Shown in pieces: positions 1 through 29,955 of a stretch of DNA of 64,000 nt. The notes under the pieces are model-generated. The model was given only the letters and a program-made list of their open reading frames with translations, did no database searches and was not told where the DNA came from. The stretch's first letter is position 1. Every line of letters begins with the position of its first letter. Location: assembly GCF_964340395.1 (NCBI RefSeq), contig NC_135562.1, forward strand, positions 4,423,634 through 4,487,633, written 5' to 3'. A program made the translations under genes and the position numbers. The DNA comes from Glandiceps talaboti (Eukaryota; Hemichordata; Enteropneusta; Spengelidae).

Positions 1-480
1 GGGAGAGGACTAAAATTTAGGTGTCTGTCATATCTATAGAAAATTTGGTCCTAAACAAAGTGATAATCTCAATCCAATCTGTATGGTTCACTGATGAGAT
101 AACACTAATGTGAGAACCTAGGACTGAATCATGTGCCTTTACGACAGTTTAACACTCATGAAGACTAATATTAAGATGTTCATATACTGAAGTACAGCAA
201 TAGTAACTTATGAATAGAACATATTTCAACTAGTAGAATCCGCTAAAACACACCGGTATGTTTGCTTGACTGAAGTGAGCTAAGGAAAGATTTCAAGCAA
301 GGACAAAATTAGGTAAAAACAATCTGATACAGAACGGGGTGTTGTGTTATACAGGATCACCTTTCTTTAAGCTTTGTACACGAGTCTGACTCAGCTTTAT
401 GGGGACTGTTCTTATCAATAACATACAGGTACCTTCGTACCCTTAAAAATAGTTAATATAATATATATATTTATAATCAC
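1..480. other. Left edge, ATAD2 intron
   Basis: I read this stretch on the minus strand for the remaining ATAD2 C-terminal exon(s) and saw none that I can support. It should be intron sequence after the donor at 480. No repeat stands out. Confidence 0.5.
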
Positions 481-18135
<17,655 letters not shown>

Positions 18136-18470
18136 TTTCCTCTATTTCTGAGTCTGAATGATCTTCAGCACATCAACCATGTTGAACCATACAACATCAA
18201 GCTGAAACTACGTAAGGGTGCCCCGTAAAATAGTCCTAAAGTTCACCAGAATTCTGGTTATTAATAAGGAGGAGTACCCCAAGCTTATTTAATCAACAAA
18301 TATCAAACAAATATCACCAAAAGCTAAGACTAATTGTGGCGTGGATCATATCAACCAGGGAAATTTTAACTTGGTGCGTATGGATCCACAGCTGAACTTT
18401 GTGAATAGGCGTCAGCCGGGGTTGGCGCGAAATATGTTTTGAATTTTGCTGAATATGGAAATATTTTGTC
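18136..18470. promoter_or_regulatory. Head-to-head intergenic spacer, likely bidirectional promoter
   Basis: Only 335 bp separate the ATAD2 start codon (minus strand) from the TMEM244-like start codon (plus strand). Both 5' UTRs must fit here unless upstream non-coding exons exist. No TATA box is evident at a useful position for either gene. CpG dinucleotides cluster just inside the ATAD2 first exon (18040-18130) and at 18409-18431, as in a housekeeping-type dispersed promoter. Transcription start sites cannot be placed from sequence alone. Confidence 0.55.
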
Positions 18471-21442
18471 ATGTCAGATTTTAGTAGCTTTGAAAATGAT
18501 TGGAAGTAAGTAATTAAGGAACTAGTATTTTATTTCTAAACGTCGATATATATTTCTTTGCAAATTATACTCCAAATGCCACAGTTTACATCATATCTGT
18601 GAAAAGCCTTGAACCTATCGTCAGAATTATCCAACCTTTGACCTGTATCCTCGTACACTAAAAACTTAATGTGTGTCATCTAAAAATTATAATTTCTTTC
18701 TCTAAGCAGTAAAATATTTCATTTTCTCTTAAACTAAACATTTAATATAAAATTCCTCAACATAATCTACTTTTTATGCAATTTGTGAACGAAGCATTAA
18801 TTCAATAAATATATTTTCTGTAAGAGGATTCTTTATTTGAGTCGGGTAAAATACTATCGAGCTGGTAGGGCTTCTGTGTGTTTATGGTTGATTCGCCGTC
18901 ACCATGCTAGCCGAAAATGACAGTTTCTACCGGTGTATGTACATTTTTTAGTTGTCACTCTTGTCTTTGACACATTAGCTCACAAATTTTATTGATGTAC
19001 TATTCAATATGCCTCTCTCTATTCGTTTTGCAGAGAATTTTCCTCAATATTGTGGTATGTCTGTTCTCGTTCTATGCTGTTTTCTACATCGCTGCAACTG
19101 TCGTATTCGGTGTATTCAGGTAAAGAAATTATGCTTTTCAATTAATTATCCAGAAAATCATGTTTATTACAAAAGTAGACGAGTTTTAGTCCGAGTCACG
19201 TAAATGTTAACCGTCCAGTTTTTAGGCATACATCGTGTATATATTCAGATTAAAACACAGTTTCCGAAGGACGTTGATCAGCCAGCTGGGAACCTTGTTT
19301 TAGATACTGTTTGCAAAAGGTGTAAGGGACGCGATTATCTAAATCAGAATCCCCCGACTTTTATGCTTCGTCTGCCAGCAATGCTCCAGGGAGGCTAACC
19401 CCCCCCCCCCTCGGGTGGGCTCCTTCCTCAATTTGACTATTGCAGAGAATTTTCCGCAATATTGTGGTACTGTGTTGTCGATGTATATTATGCATATGAT
19501 TTTACAGAGAGCAACATTACAAGATTATTATTAACATGAAGTTGATTTTCTTTTCAGACTTGAGTCTTTTGATGGTACAATTCCATTCCATTATGAAAGT
19601 TTTGATGATAAATTCTACCAGTTGGTACCTTTCAATCAATCAGCATGGACAAGTCAACCTTTTCTTAGTGAGTAATACTAATAAGCTCTATTCGTACATT
19701 ACTATGTAATTGTATTCAGATATGGTATGATACATAAGTAACATGTATTGGTAAAGTAAATTTTACCAAGGGTCTTTATCAATATCAGTGTTTTGCTAAG
19801 GGCAATGAAGAGGTGCAATCTGCTTCAATTGGTTGCCGTTCCTCGGTCATTTTATTCTGCTGCCCCCAGGAATTCTCATTGTTTGAAATGATGCCAGTTT
19901 CCAATTTTCTGTCTTACCAGGATTCCCAATCTCTCTCCAACATTTATGCCTAAAACAAAATCACAATTGATAATCATACCAAAATCTACCCATTCATCAT
20001 CAGTAATGGTTCTTTATTTCTAGATTATCACCGAGACCTCTGTTCTGTTCCTTGTTTGTTCTTACACTTTCTTGGAGAAATTGTTTTGACTATTGCAAGT
20101 ATTCTAGAGCAACATACATTTTGATTTATACTATAGGTATAATTAACCCCAGTGCCCCAACCATTTTCCAAAGGATGCTTTTCAAATGTACAGTTTCACC
20201 ATAGATCCTCCACCCATGGTTTCACATACATGTATGAGAAACTATGTAATTTCTACAAATTTTATCCTTCAGTGTTACCCTGATACACAGCAGAAGTACG
20301 GCATATAGCCAACTATTCTCATGTAGTGTTCTGTTTTATTTATTCCACAGGTGATATTATAGCTCTAGAATCAACGTATATATTTACTACATGGATATTT
20401 TTGATATATTTAGACAGTTGGATTTGGGACTATGGTTTGACTATAACTGTCATTCATTGTGCAATAGTATGTGCAGGTGAGTTAATACTCTAATCAAGGT
20501 TTCGATTGGTTTACCAAGATAGACACAAACCCAAACTATAGTCGCAATATGCTATTGTACATCTTTGACATGTAAAACAAACGTATAGTATGTTTAGCAC
20601 AGTGTTGGAGAATTCTAGTATAAAAAAATGCATTGTTTAATTTTCATAACCGTTATGAAAAATATTGTGTACTTGGATATCAACTTCATTGTACTGTCTG
20701 TATTTGAAGGCATAATTTTCACTGGAAAAGTGTTAGCTGCATCAATAATTTGCAGAAATGGTTTCTTAAATTGTGTGATTAGATATTACTCCAAAGCACC
20801 TTTGTTCTACCAAGATAAATACAGGTGACCTGAGGGGCCTTGTCACTGTAAGTCAGAGAAGAAGTGACTAAACCTTCAGGTCACAAGTATTTTTCGGCAG
20901 AATGAAGAAAATTGTTGGTAAAAAAAAATAAATAATGTAATTATACCTCGTCAAACACAAATTATGAAAAATCGGGGAAAATTAATGACAATTTTGAATG
21001 TATGACTCATATTTCAAGCACCCCAGAACCAATGTCATAAATGTGACTTGTCATGACATGATGAAGCAACCAGGGTATATAACCCATATTTTCTGTTCAA
21101 ATACAGTAACTTAGCTTGTGCATGATGTAGTTCTAGTTTGTGGCAGTGTTATAGGTTTAGTTTGTTGCTGTGTTAGGTTTAGTTTATGGCTGTGTTAGTT
21201 TGCCAAAAGTTGAATCTACCATTGTTGTACATTAATATTTGTCACTTTATTTCTTGTTATGTTGAAGCTAACATTTCTTATTGTCTTGTTTTACAGTAAA
21301 CCTAACATTTCCACTGGTATGGGAATGGTGGGTGTGTGTTCTCATAGGACTGGTACTAATGATTATTTTAGGAGAGTCTATCAGTGCCTGCTGTAGGTGC
21401 AGAAAAAAAGGACAATTCTCACCCAATGAAGACTCCAAATAA
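18471..21442 (+). CDS. TMEM244: Four-pass membrane protein resembling TMEM244
   Basis: Small multi-pass membrane protein of unknown molecular function. Exons: 18471-18505, 19036-19119, 19558-19667, 20351-20476, 21297-21442 (stop TAA), giving 166 aa with phases 2, 2, 1, 1. Exon 2 must use the AG at 19034-19035, because only that frame gives the hydrophobic KIFLNIVVCLFSFYAVFY segment. Predicted helices: about 13-38, 80-97, 103-122 and 128-150. A lumenal loop between helices 1 and 2 reads LESFDGTIPFHYESF. The tail CCRCRKKGQFSPNEDSK is cytosolic-type, with a Cys/Arg cluster that could be palmitoylated. The block SWIWDYGLTITVIHCAIV is what I recognise from vertebrate TMEM244 (WVWDYAI...). This name is a recollection, not a search result. 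Exon 1 is short and rests on a good donor (gtaagt) and the spacing to ATAD2. Confidence 0.65.
19443..19480 (+). pseudogene. Partial duplicate of TMEM244-like exon 2
   Basis: The acceptor and first bases of exon 2 (ttgcagagaattttc, then caatattgtggta) recur here about 410 bp downstream. After that the frame loses the hydrophobic helix, and there is no matching donor. It is a dead exon fragment. Confidence 0.7.
20824..21125 (+). repeat. Dispersed 300-bp repeat family 1, copy 1
   Basis: It begins gtgacctgaggggccttgtc, contains cggcagaatgaagaaaat and gaaaaatcggggaaaat, and ends in ttctgttcaaatacagtaac then ttagcttgtgcat. Related copies lie at 24938-25262, 53862-54147 and 54185-54487. The first 55 bp can fold back (gtgacctgagg with ccttcaggtcac). 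It could be a SINE or other non-autonomous element. No Pol III boxes were identified with confidence. Confidence 0.75.
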
Positions 21443-22314
21443 TCTTGAACTTGAAGTTAGAAGCAAGACAAACAGTTAACACTACCTTGCCAAGATAAGA
21501 ATCATCTAGACAATTTGTCTGTGATTTTTTAAAACATTTTTTAAACATGTTTCTTATCCCTACACATACATATTTCACCACTACTGTGAATGTTTATCTT
21601 GGCACATACAACTATTAGCAGAAATACAATCGTTCACATTTTCGCTCCACTTTAGTTTGGCTGATAAAATTTTTTTGACTGAAGTGTATGTATAGGCACA
21701 TCACTTTTGTACGTTAATGTATTGATTTGAAGTAAATCTGTCTTTATTACATGTGGTTGCCTAGAAATTACCAGTGAAAGGGATTCCTTTTTCACCTGGA
21801 TATATTTTTGCACAAAAATTGTGTCAGCTAACCGAGTTAAATTGAGCACTTAACATTTAACCAGTACACAACATATTTTTGATAAGCTCAGAGCTTTGTG
21901 ATGTGATGTGAAAACAAACAGCGCCATCTATCATGGAGTGAACTTGACAGTTTGCAACTCTCATTTTATCAAAAAATGTTGTGTGTACTAGCTACCACAA
22001 CAGTTGAATTTCCACCAGTGTAAGCTGAGATGAGTTAAAAAGCCAAAATACATATGGTCACAGTATCCTAGTTTGTGTTGTGCCACACCTTATCAGCTAG
22101 CGGCTGATGTGTGAGGGTGTCCTGTCATGGCATACCTTGCAGACTAACAGTATGATAGACTGAGGTTAAATTTATTTATGTGCAAATTCAGATTTACTAA
22201 TCTAATCATATTTTGAAATCAGTACAGAAGTAATTAAAAGATTGTTGAATTTCAGTAGCTAAATGTAATTTGGAAAGTTGTATAAATGTTTTCGTTGATT
22301 TTAAGTTTCCAGTT

Positions 22315-23060
22315 GCCAAATAAAGGGGCATAAGCTGAGCGTGTATGTGTATTAGGGGTAATTATATTCTGTTGCATATTTAATGGTAGCTATACTATAT
22401 GGCATTCTAGTTACTTGACCATCACTTCACTGGTCCCTGCATACATTGTACAAATGTATACATACGCAAGTATCTAGTAATGGTATCTATGTTTAACAAG
22501 TATCTAGTAATGGCAGATCCAAGAGGGCAATTACTAGTTACCTGCAATCTCACATGAACGGATAGGTCATGTGATGAAGCAGAGACCAGTGAAGACCATT
22601 ACTTGCTATATTGGTAGAACATAAATCTTGTATTCAGGCATAAGACATAAATGATTCACTAATATACTTTAGTACATGGATACTAAAATGTTTAGGAAGT
22701 CCTTATTATGCCTTCAGCTGTGACAACAATGCCAGAAGACAATTTTTGATGTCATCAAAGGCATGCATTAACTTCATCATAATGCAAAAGTAGTCGAAAG
22801 GTCCGAAATTCAATCCAGAATCTTACATTAGTGTTATCTAGCTATCTACCAGTGGAGCTAAAAGGATTTACATGTAAAAGGACCTTTCTTTTGTTCTGGA
22901 CCAACTTTTCTATACCTCTGCCAGACAACTATTTAGAGACCTGATTTTTAATCGTGATTTGGAAAGAGCCTTTAGACTCATGTTTTTATGTAATAAGAAT
23001 TTTCATCGGTGTAACGATACATACAATCTCAGTTTGTGCCGCTTTACTTTCAGATTTTTC
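22315..23060. mobile_element. CAAGCTGAG-family element, possible full copy
   Basis: Left end aaataaaggggcataagctg, right end cagtttgtgccgctttactt. These are inverted versions of the 25-bp terminus seen also at 15790, 38611, 38945 and 59911. The interior string aatgccagaagacaat (22729) reappears complemented near 60025. Border positions are approximate. Confidence 0.5.
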
Positions 23061-24937
23061 AAAGTGAAGACAACTCCATTTTGAGTAAAGTTGCATTATG
23101 GAGATAACTTCAACCATACATTGACAACTTTAATTCATTATTTAAATTTGTGGAATCTATAGTGTATATTTTGTGACAATTTCTATGAAATTAAAATGAT
23201 TTCGAGTTTTGTAGAATTTTAAGGAACTGTAAAAAATGTCTTGTAAATAGTATTATGAGTTCAAAGAAACATGATTTGTCATATTTATTTTCTGTGATGT
23301 GTGCCTCAACATATTTTTGCACATTTATGTACTTGTTATGTTGTCCTTGTGTTACTACAAATGATGTCTATTTTAAAAAAATAGAATATTTAATAATGCG
23401 AATGACTTTTACAAGAGGGAAAATATGAAAGACTTTGTCACTTTATAAAATAATGAAGATGTACTTACTGAATGATAGTTTTAGCGTTGATTTATAAGAA
23501 AACTTAAAAAGAGGAATTCGAGATCCCACCATCCAAATTTAGTAATTTGCTAGCATTTATACCTAGCCTGTTTTATCAGCAATTTTGTATACAATGTTTA
23601 TGTTAACTTAACTCTATCAGATCACTTCCTTTCAAATTAACACAATAGTAAACGATATAAGAACACATGTGAACCTATTTATCTCAGATTTGCAATCTGG
23701 TATTACTTTCTAGATTTTTTCTCCCCATTTCTACAGCCACAATTTTGGTGTATGTTTGTGTTCTGTATACTGTAAACATAACAGTATACAAGTATATAAA
23801 TATTTACCATACTAATTGCTCAAGAAATAATCACAGAATTTGAGGTTTATTTTTTAAAGTTTTTTTTATAGAATATTTACATAAATATCACTAAGTTTTT
23901 AAATACAGTTAAATATATTAACAACTTCTTGTAGTTTTCATTCCTGATATAAGTTATTACTGTTATTGCAAAACTTACAAACTTATTTGTACTTCTTGAA
24001 TATTATTATGAAATTTCAGTACAAGTTGATATCCTTGAACATGTCTGTAAAACATTGTAATATTAGTTCTTGTACAAAGATCAAGGGTTCTTATTACTTA
24101 TGAGTGATGTCTTGTCTTTTCAGGTCAACAGGCTTTGTCAAACTAGCTTTCAACCTGTACAGCACTCATCCAAGGGTCTCAAAATAATGCTATTTTGAAA
24201 ATTAATGTTTCACCACTGGTGGCGCCCTCATTCTAGGGAGGTCGCAAACACTTCCATTTTACAGTTTCAGTTAGCCACACTCTTCGAGCAGAATGTGTAT
24301 TCCATATCTTTGCATACAATCTCTTGCTCACCCCATTCACATCGGGATGGGGGGGGGGGGTGCTATTTGTATAAAAATTAATATATCACACTTCAGTGAA
24401 TCCAAATGCTGCATCTGCAAAAAGGAAGCACTTGTGACCTCCTTCAAGCGAGCATGTTGCCAGCCGTGAAACATTTTTCAATTAGTACTATTGGGCTTTA
24501 TTTTATGAGTAAATAGAGTAATTGTACATTTCAAATACAAAGACACTATCCTTGTTTATGTATTCAATTTTGAATATGGAAGGCTGAAATATATCAAAAC
24601 TATTTTCATACCCCTGACAAGGGTTCAAGCTCTATATAAACTTTTGCTAAACAGATGTTTCCATTTTAGTTTGACCGTCGCTTGACCTGCTCTTTTATAC
24701 CTAACTTAAGTCTTTCAAATGTAATTTTACAGATGTGTATTTTTAGTATTTTATTTTGAAATAACACAGAGGTTGTATATCATAAAATTTATGATGTTCA
24801 TAGAGAGACAGATGGTGTCTGTCATTCTTGTAATAGGTACAAGGCTTTATTTAATCTTTTAAGGTTTTTCACAAATATAAGCAACTCCAAATAGAATTAT
24901 AGTATTTAGATATGATACCCAATAGTTTTTCTTTCCT

Positions 24938-25262
24938 CAGCCATGGAAAATATGAGTGACTTAAGGGGTAATGTCACTACGAGTCAAATGACAAGTAGTG
25001 ACAAAACCTTTAAGTCAAAAGTATACAGATTTTGTGGCAGAATGAAGAAAAATATTGGATAATGATACCACAAATCTATATCTCCACAATCACAATTTAC
25101 GGAAAATCAGGGAAAATAGTGATTTTGAACATTTTTACCCTTCATGTTTTGAGCATCACAGGACCAGTGCTGTAGACATACAAGTCATCGTTGTGACACA
25201 ACAACTAGAGTATAAATTCCATATTTTTTGTTCAAACACATGCAACTTGGCACATCGTAGTG
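24938..25262 (+). repeat. Repeat family 1, copy 2
   Basis: It starts cagccatggaaaatatgagt and runs through ggcagaatgaagaaaaat to ttgttcaaacacatgcaact. It shares its upstream cagccatgga with copy 4 at 54185, so the true left border is probably there. Confidence 0.75.
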
Positions 25263-25445
25263 ACACATAATGACTAGATGACTAGAGTATAAATTCCATA
25301 TTTTTTGTTCAAACACATGCAATTTGGCACATCGTAGTGACACATAGTGACTAGAGTATAAATTCCATATTTTTGTTGAAATGCATGTGACTTGGCAAAT
25401 CGTAACGTAGAATGACTCAAATTCCGTGTTTTTGTTCAAACGAAA
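25200..25445 (+). repeat. Tandem repeat, 76-83-bp unit
   Basis: Three to four units of actagagtataaattccat followed by attttttgttcaaacacatg and a gacacataatgact end. They are made from the 3' end of repeat family 1, so the tandem array grew out of the dispersed element. Confidence 0.8.
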
Positions 25446-25829
25446 TAAATTTGGCTTGTATGAGGTATGATACATCATACATGCATATTCATAACAATGA
25501 AAATCTAAAGCAGAATTGATGTGTACATACATATACATCCAGTGACCTTTTAAGTTTTGTAAATGGGGAAAATGACTATACCCTAGAAGATTACACCCTG
25601 CAATCACATTCCTCATTGTAACTCAAAGCTTTTTAACCAATTAATAAAAAGACATTCTAAAAATTTAACTTGCTTCGTGGACAACTCTTTCAAAAATACT
25701 TATTCATTATTACCAGTGCTATGATCGACTTGAAATGCCAGTAACATGACCTATTGTATGGTTATATTACAGTAACTTTGCAAACAGTTTTTGATCAGTC
25801 ACATGGTTAGGCAATGATCATTTGTTTCT

Positions 25830-26540
25830 CACCCATATTTGCAGCAACCATGGCCATAGTAACAGTCAAATGATTTTTCTTTTCAAAGATAACAGTGTTG
25901 AGAGTACATGAATGAACATTCCATATTTGAACACAAATTTACCTGGTAACAAAGATCATGGGTAAACTGTCAAACGAGTTTCCTTTTCAAAGATAACAGC
26001 GTTTGATAATCATGTCAATGAATATTCCAAAATTGAACAAAAATACACCACAAATACACCTAACAACTATGATTATTCCAATAGCAACAGCCAAATGGTA
26101 GTGTCTACCCCAAAGATAACAATAGGGCAATAATAGGTATACATACTCATGTAAAGGAGGATTATAAAAAATGAAAACAAATACTCCTAGTAACCAGAAC
26201 CATGCCCTTAGCAACTGCCAAAATGTAGTGTATTTTAATGGTAACTGATCCATAGTTAAGTGAATGAGCATTGCAAAAGTGAACACAAGTGCACCTAGTA
26301 ACAAAGACTATGCCCATAGCAACTGCCAAAATGTGATGTATTTTAAAGATAACTGGTGGGTAGTTAAGTGGGTGAGCATTGCACAAATGAGCACAAATGC
26401 ACCTAGTAACAAAGACCATGACCAAAGCAACTGCCAAATGTAGTGTATTTTAAAGATAACTGATGGGTGGTTAAGTGAATGAACATTGCACATGTGAACA
26501 GAAATGCACCTAGTAACAAACACCATGCCCATACAGAATT
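25830..26540. repeat. Tandem array, 107-108-bp unit (family 2)
   Basis: Units begin gcacctagtaacaaagacca at 26291, 26399 and 26506, with more diverged units to the left back to about 25830. Each contains aactgccaaatgtagtgta and ttttaaagataactg. Single or double copies of the same unit lie at 56685-56800 and 61435-61715. Confidence 0.85.
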
Positions 26541-26604
26541 TGAACGCAAGAGAGATCAGTATGGGTATTCCAATAGACTGAGAACTTAATTTATTCTTAA
26601 ATCT

Positions 26605-26730
26605 GCACTAGCTGCAACTGGAACATTTTTTGAAATTATTTTTTTTTAAATATAATGACTTGTAATATCATACACTCATGATAGTATTCAATCACGACAT
26701 ATTTGTGTAGCAGTATACGTACAAATGGTA
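26605..26730. repeat. Left-end fragment of the TIR element family 3
   Basis: ctgcactagctgcaactgga and taatatcatacactcatgat match the left part of the element at 31401-31896. The right end was not found. Confidence 0.55.
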
Positions 26731-26768
26731 TGGGGCAATATGTCCAATCCAATTTATTTTTGGTCAGC

Positions 26769-26808
26769 ACTCGTCGTCGTTGTTGTCGTCGTCGTCGTCG
26801 TCATCATC

Positions 26809-26839
<31 letters not shown>

Positions 26840-26874
26840 CCACCACCACCATCACCACCATCATCATCACCACC

Positions 26875-26905
<31 letters not shown>

Positions 26906-26925
26906 CCACCACCACCATACCACAA
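26769..26925. repeat. (TCG/TCA/CAC)n trinucleotide array
   Basis: 157 bp of imperfect trinucleotides, TCG-rich at the left and ATC/ACC-rich to the right. Long Ser, His, Pro or Asp frames through it are artefacts. Confidence 0.95.
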
Positions 26926-28102
26926 CCTCCTGACACAAATAGGACCATTTTCCATAAATCAAAACTACAAATAGTCAAACTTTTTCTCTACAAAAAAAAT
27001 GTGGATTCTAAATTAGTAATATCATTAAAACAGATTTCAAATGGACGACTTCAGCTCCTGACTATTTCTCTACAAATATTGCGATTAATTACCTAAAAAA
27101 ATCCATGTTAGTATACTCAGCTGTTTGCCTAAATACGCTTTGAATGACATATTTCTGCCACTATTGTTCACTTCACCATGTGTATCGGTCATATCACTGA
27201 CGCAGTGTATACAGATGGATTAACAGCTGGTAAAGATTAATATGACGTATTCGGCTCCATTCTGTTCATGGAAGAGGTCAAATAGTGTGATTTCGACGTG
27301 TTCAATCCAAAACATTTATTTTCTGTTCAATATTGTAACCGTTAACGTTTAGTCGTCTGTTCAACGCCATAACGTCGATGTCCATATTTGGGTGATATTG
27401 ATGTCCATATTTGGAACAGGTTGATGTCCTTATTTGATCATATGTGTCTCCAGCTACCAGCTTCATGGTGATAATACCGGTATAATATGGTGTTACTTTC
27501 TCTGGATCGTTAGTTGGTGTGCTATGACGGATGTTGACATGCTCCATCGGCTTATTACACAACGGTAGGATTGTCGCAGAGAAATATTTTTGACGTCGAA
27601 ATTAGTCAGAAGAAGATTTATTGGAAGAAGATCATAAAATTGTAATTTCTAGTCGATTATTAGAAGAAAAAACCACATATTCAATTCCCCGAGTTTTAGA
27701 TCTCCATCCGGTTAATTGAAACATTCAGAGTTGGTCAGCTGTCACATTGCTACAAAAGTGTTGGATGTCAGCCACGTCAAATGGATTTGGATATAAATTT
27801 TCTACATGTAACCATAGTAACGTGTTCAACCAAATTCCTAGAAAAACACTCTACCAAATTGTAAGTTACTGATTAACGAGTTGTTGAAAACGTGGAGCAC
27901 TCTGTGTTGCTATTTTGGAACTAAGATAATTTATTCAACTAGTTCCAACACTGTCAATTCAAGCTATTACATGTAGTATAAATTTCTATGCAATTTGTAG
28001 TTTCTTAAATTGGAGGCAAAAACTGTTTAGTTCATACGCACAAAATCGTCAGAATAGGTGGAAATCATTTAATATTTTGTACGATAAACTTATTTTCTCA
28101 AA

Positions 28103-29899
28103 ATGAAGTCTCACCGGCGACCGAATTGGATGTCACGGCGGATGACACTCAAATCCCCGCGATCGTTGGTTCAACTCCCAAGGATACGACGGAGTTGGTT
28201 TTGCTTCATATTCTTTGGGACTATATTCTGGACTTCAGTCACGTATTTATGTTTTTCAAAGATTTTACCCTCTGTACCTGCAATGTTGTCAGACGAAACA
28301 GGTGTGTACCCACACGGTAAAACTATAAGAGATAACCCAGACCCGGACAATATCCCAATTGATTTGTTCGGGCCACTTAATTCTGTGAAAAGAGAACCGC
28401 CAAACGAACTGAGGACAAACAATAAATATCTCATTCCGATTTTACTTGGAAACCAGGGTCTCAATAATCAAATGATCGGTTTTAAAATGTCAGTTGCTGT
28501 TGCCATGTACTCGAACAGAACTCTGGTTTTAGCACCATTTTTTGATGAGCTGAAAAACTCAGTGCGCGTGCGCAACATTCAGGAAGTCATCGACCTGGAA
28601 CATTTCAGGTCGCTTCTTCCAACTATTTCAATGCAGGACTTCAGTAAGAAGTGCAATGGTCAAGTTGAAGTTCTTTTTAGTGGAATCAACATGTCGAACG
28701 CTCTGACGTCAGAACAGTATAACTCCTACCTAACATCCGTCAACTCAAAAGTCACGATGTATAAAAATTTGACACAAATTGAAATTCGGGATTTTGACAA
28801 AGACAGAGGTGTGTTGATAGAGTTGCCTAGCAACCTAGCGGATGGCGAACATTCATTGAAAACATTCCGTGCTAAAGGATTATTTGAGTCTGATGCTAAC
28901 TGCGTAGGTTTGGTCTATCCGTACGGTTTAATGGTGCGATTCTATTATTACGACTATGTCACCATTTTCGCGCAATATTTGAGAAGGCCACCAGATATAC
29001 GACAGATGGCGGATTCCTTTATATGGGAAGTTATCAATTCCAGGAATTTCCTTGGGATACATTGGCGATTTGATGAAGCCTGGAAAAGAACATGGTAAGG
29101 TGTAATTAACACATGACTATTTCATCTTTGGATTTATCAGTCACTTAACACGATAACCACACATGTATGTGTTCAATTTACACACATGTGCACATCACTG
29201 ATGTGAACATAGCAAAGTTTTGATTTATTTACTCTTACAATCCTTGCATGATAATAGCATTTGGAAATTGTCATGTACGGATAAAAACACCTGTCACCAA
29301 TCATTTACATAATGCATAATTATCTTACTCACGCACTTTTCTTCATTTACAAAGAAAAGGTCATCTTGTATAATTATCATGTACTAACCTTTTTTGTCAA
29401 TACCTAGCTATATTTCTTTTTATTTCAAAAACACCTAGCTATATTTCTTTACATGATTTCAAACGTTGTTTTTTTATTGTGAAAGGTGCAACAACGGAGT
29501 CATCGACAACAATGTACGAAATAACTGCCAGCTGCTTTTGAAGACCGATGAGAGATCGATGGTGTCTCATATACTGAATGTCATGAAAGAACATTCCATT
29601 TTCTCTGTATACCTGGCCACACCACCAAACACACAGGTAATATCGAGTTTCATGGTTGTTTTCAAAGTAATAATAACATTACACGTAATCTTAATTACCT
29701 TTTATTACTTGGCGGAATGTTGTCATGTAGTGTGTATGGGTTACACAGATGGATGGTTAGTGGTAAATATTCGTCTCTCTGTGTGTCTGTAGATCTTTCA
29801 CCCTATCTCTCTGTCTCTGTCTCTGTCTGACTCTCTCTCTCTGTTTGTCTCACTGTCTGTCTATCTCTGTCTCGATCTGTCTCTCCCGTACAAGACATG

Positions 29900-29955
<56 letters not shown>

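Larger units (their letters stand above)
21443..28102. other. Gene-free stretch between TMEM244-like gene and copy A
   Basis: Holds the 3' UTR of the TMEM244-like gene (end not placed), an element of the CAAGCTGAG family (about 22315-23060), repeat family 1 copy 2 (24938-25262) followed by 76-83-bp tandem repeats, a 108-bp tandem array (25830-26540), and a trinucleotide array (26769-26925). I see no coding exon that I can support. Confidence 0.6.

Noticed and set aside
25987-26532. Three overlapping hydrophobic minus-strand frames
   Set aside because: They are translations of the 108-bp tandem repeat and show the same peptide in different frames with no splice or promoter support.
27302-27562. 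86-codon minus-strand frame
   Set aside because: No motif, no splice partner, and it holds a short internal DNA repeat (gatgtccatatttg). Could be chance.
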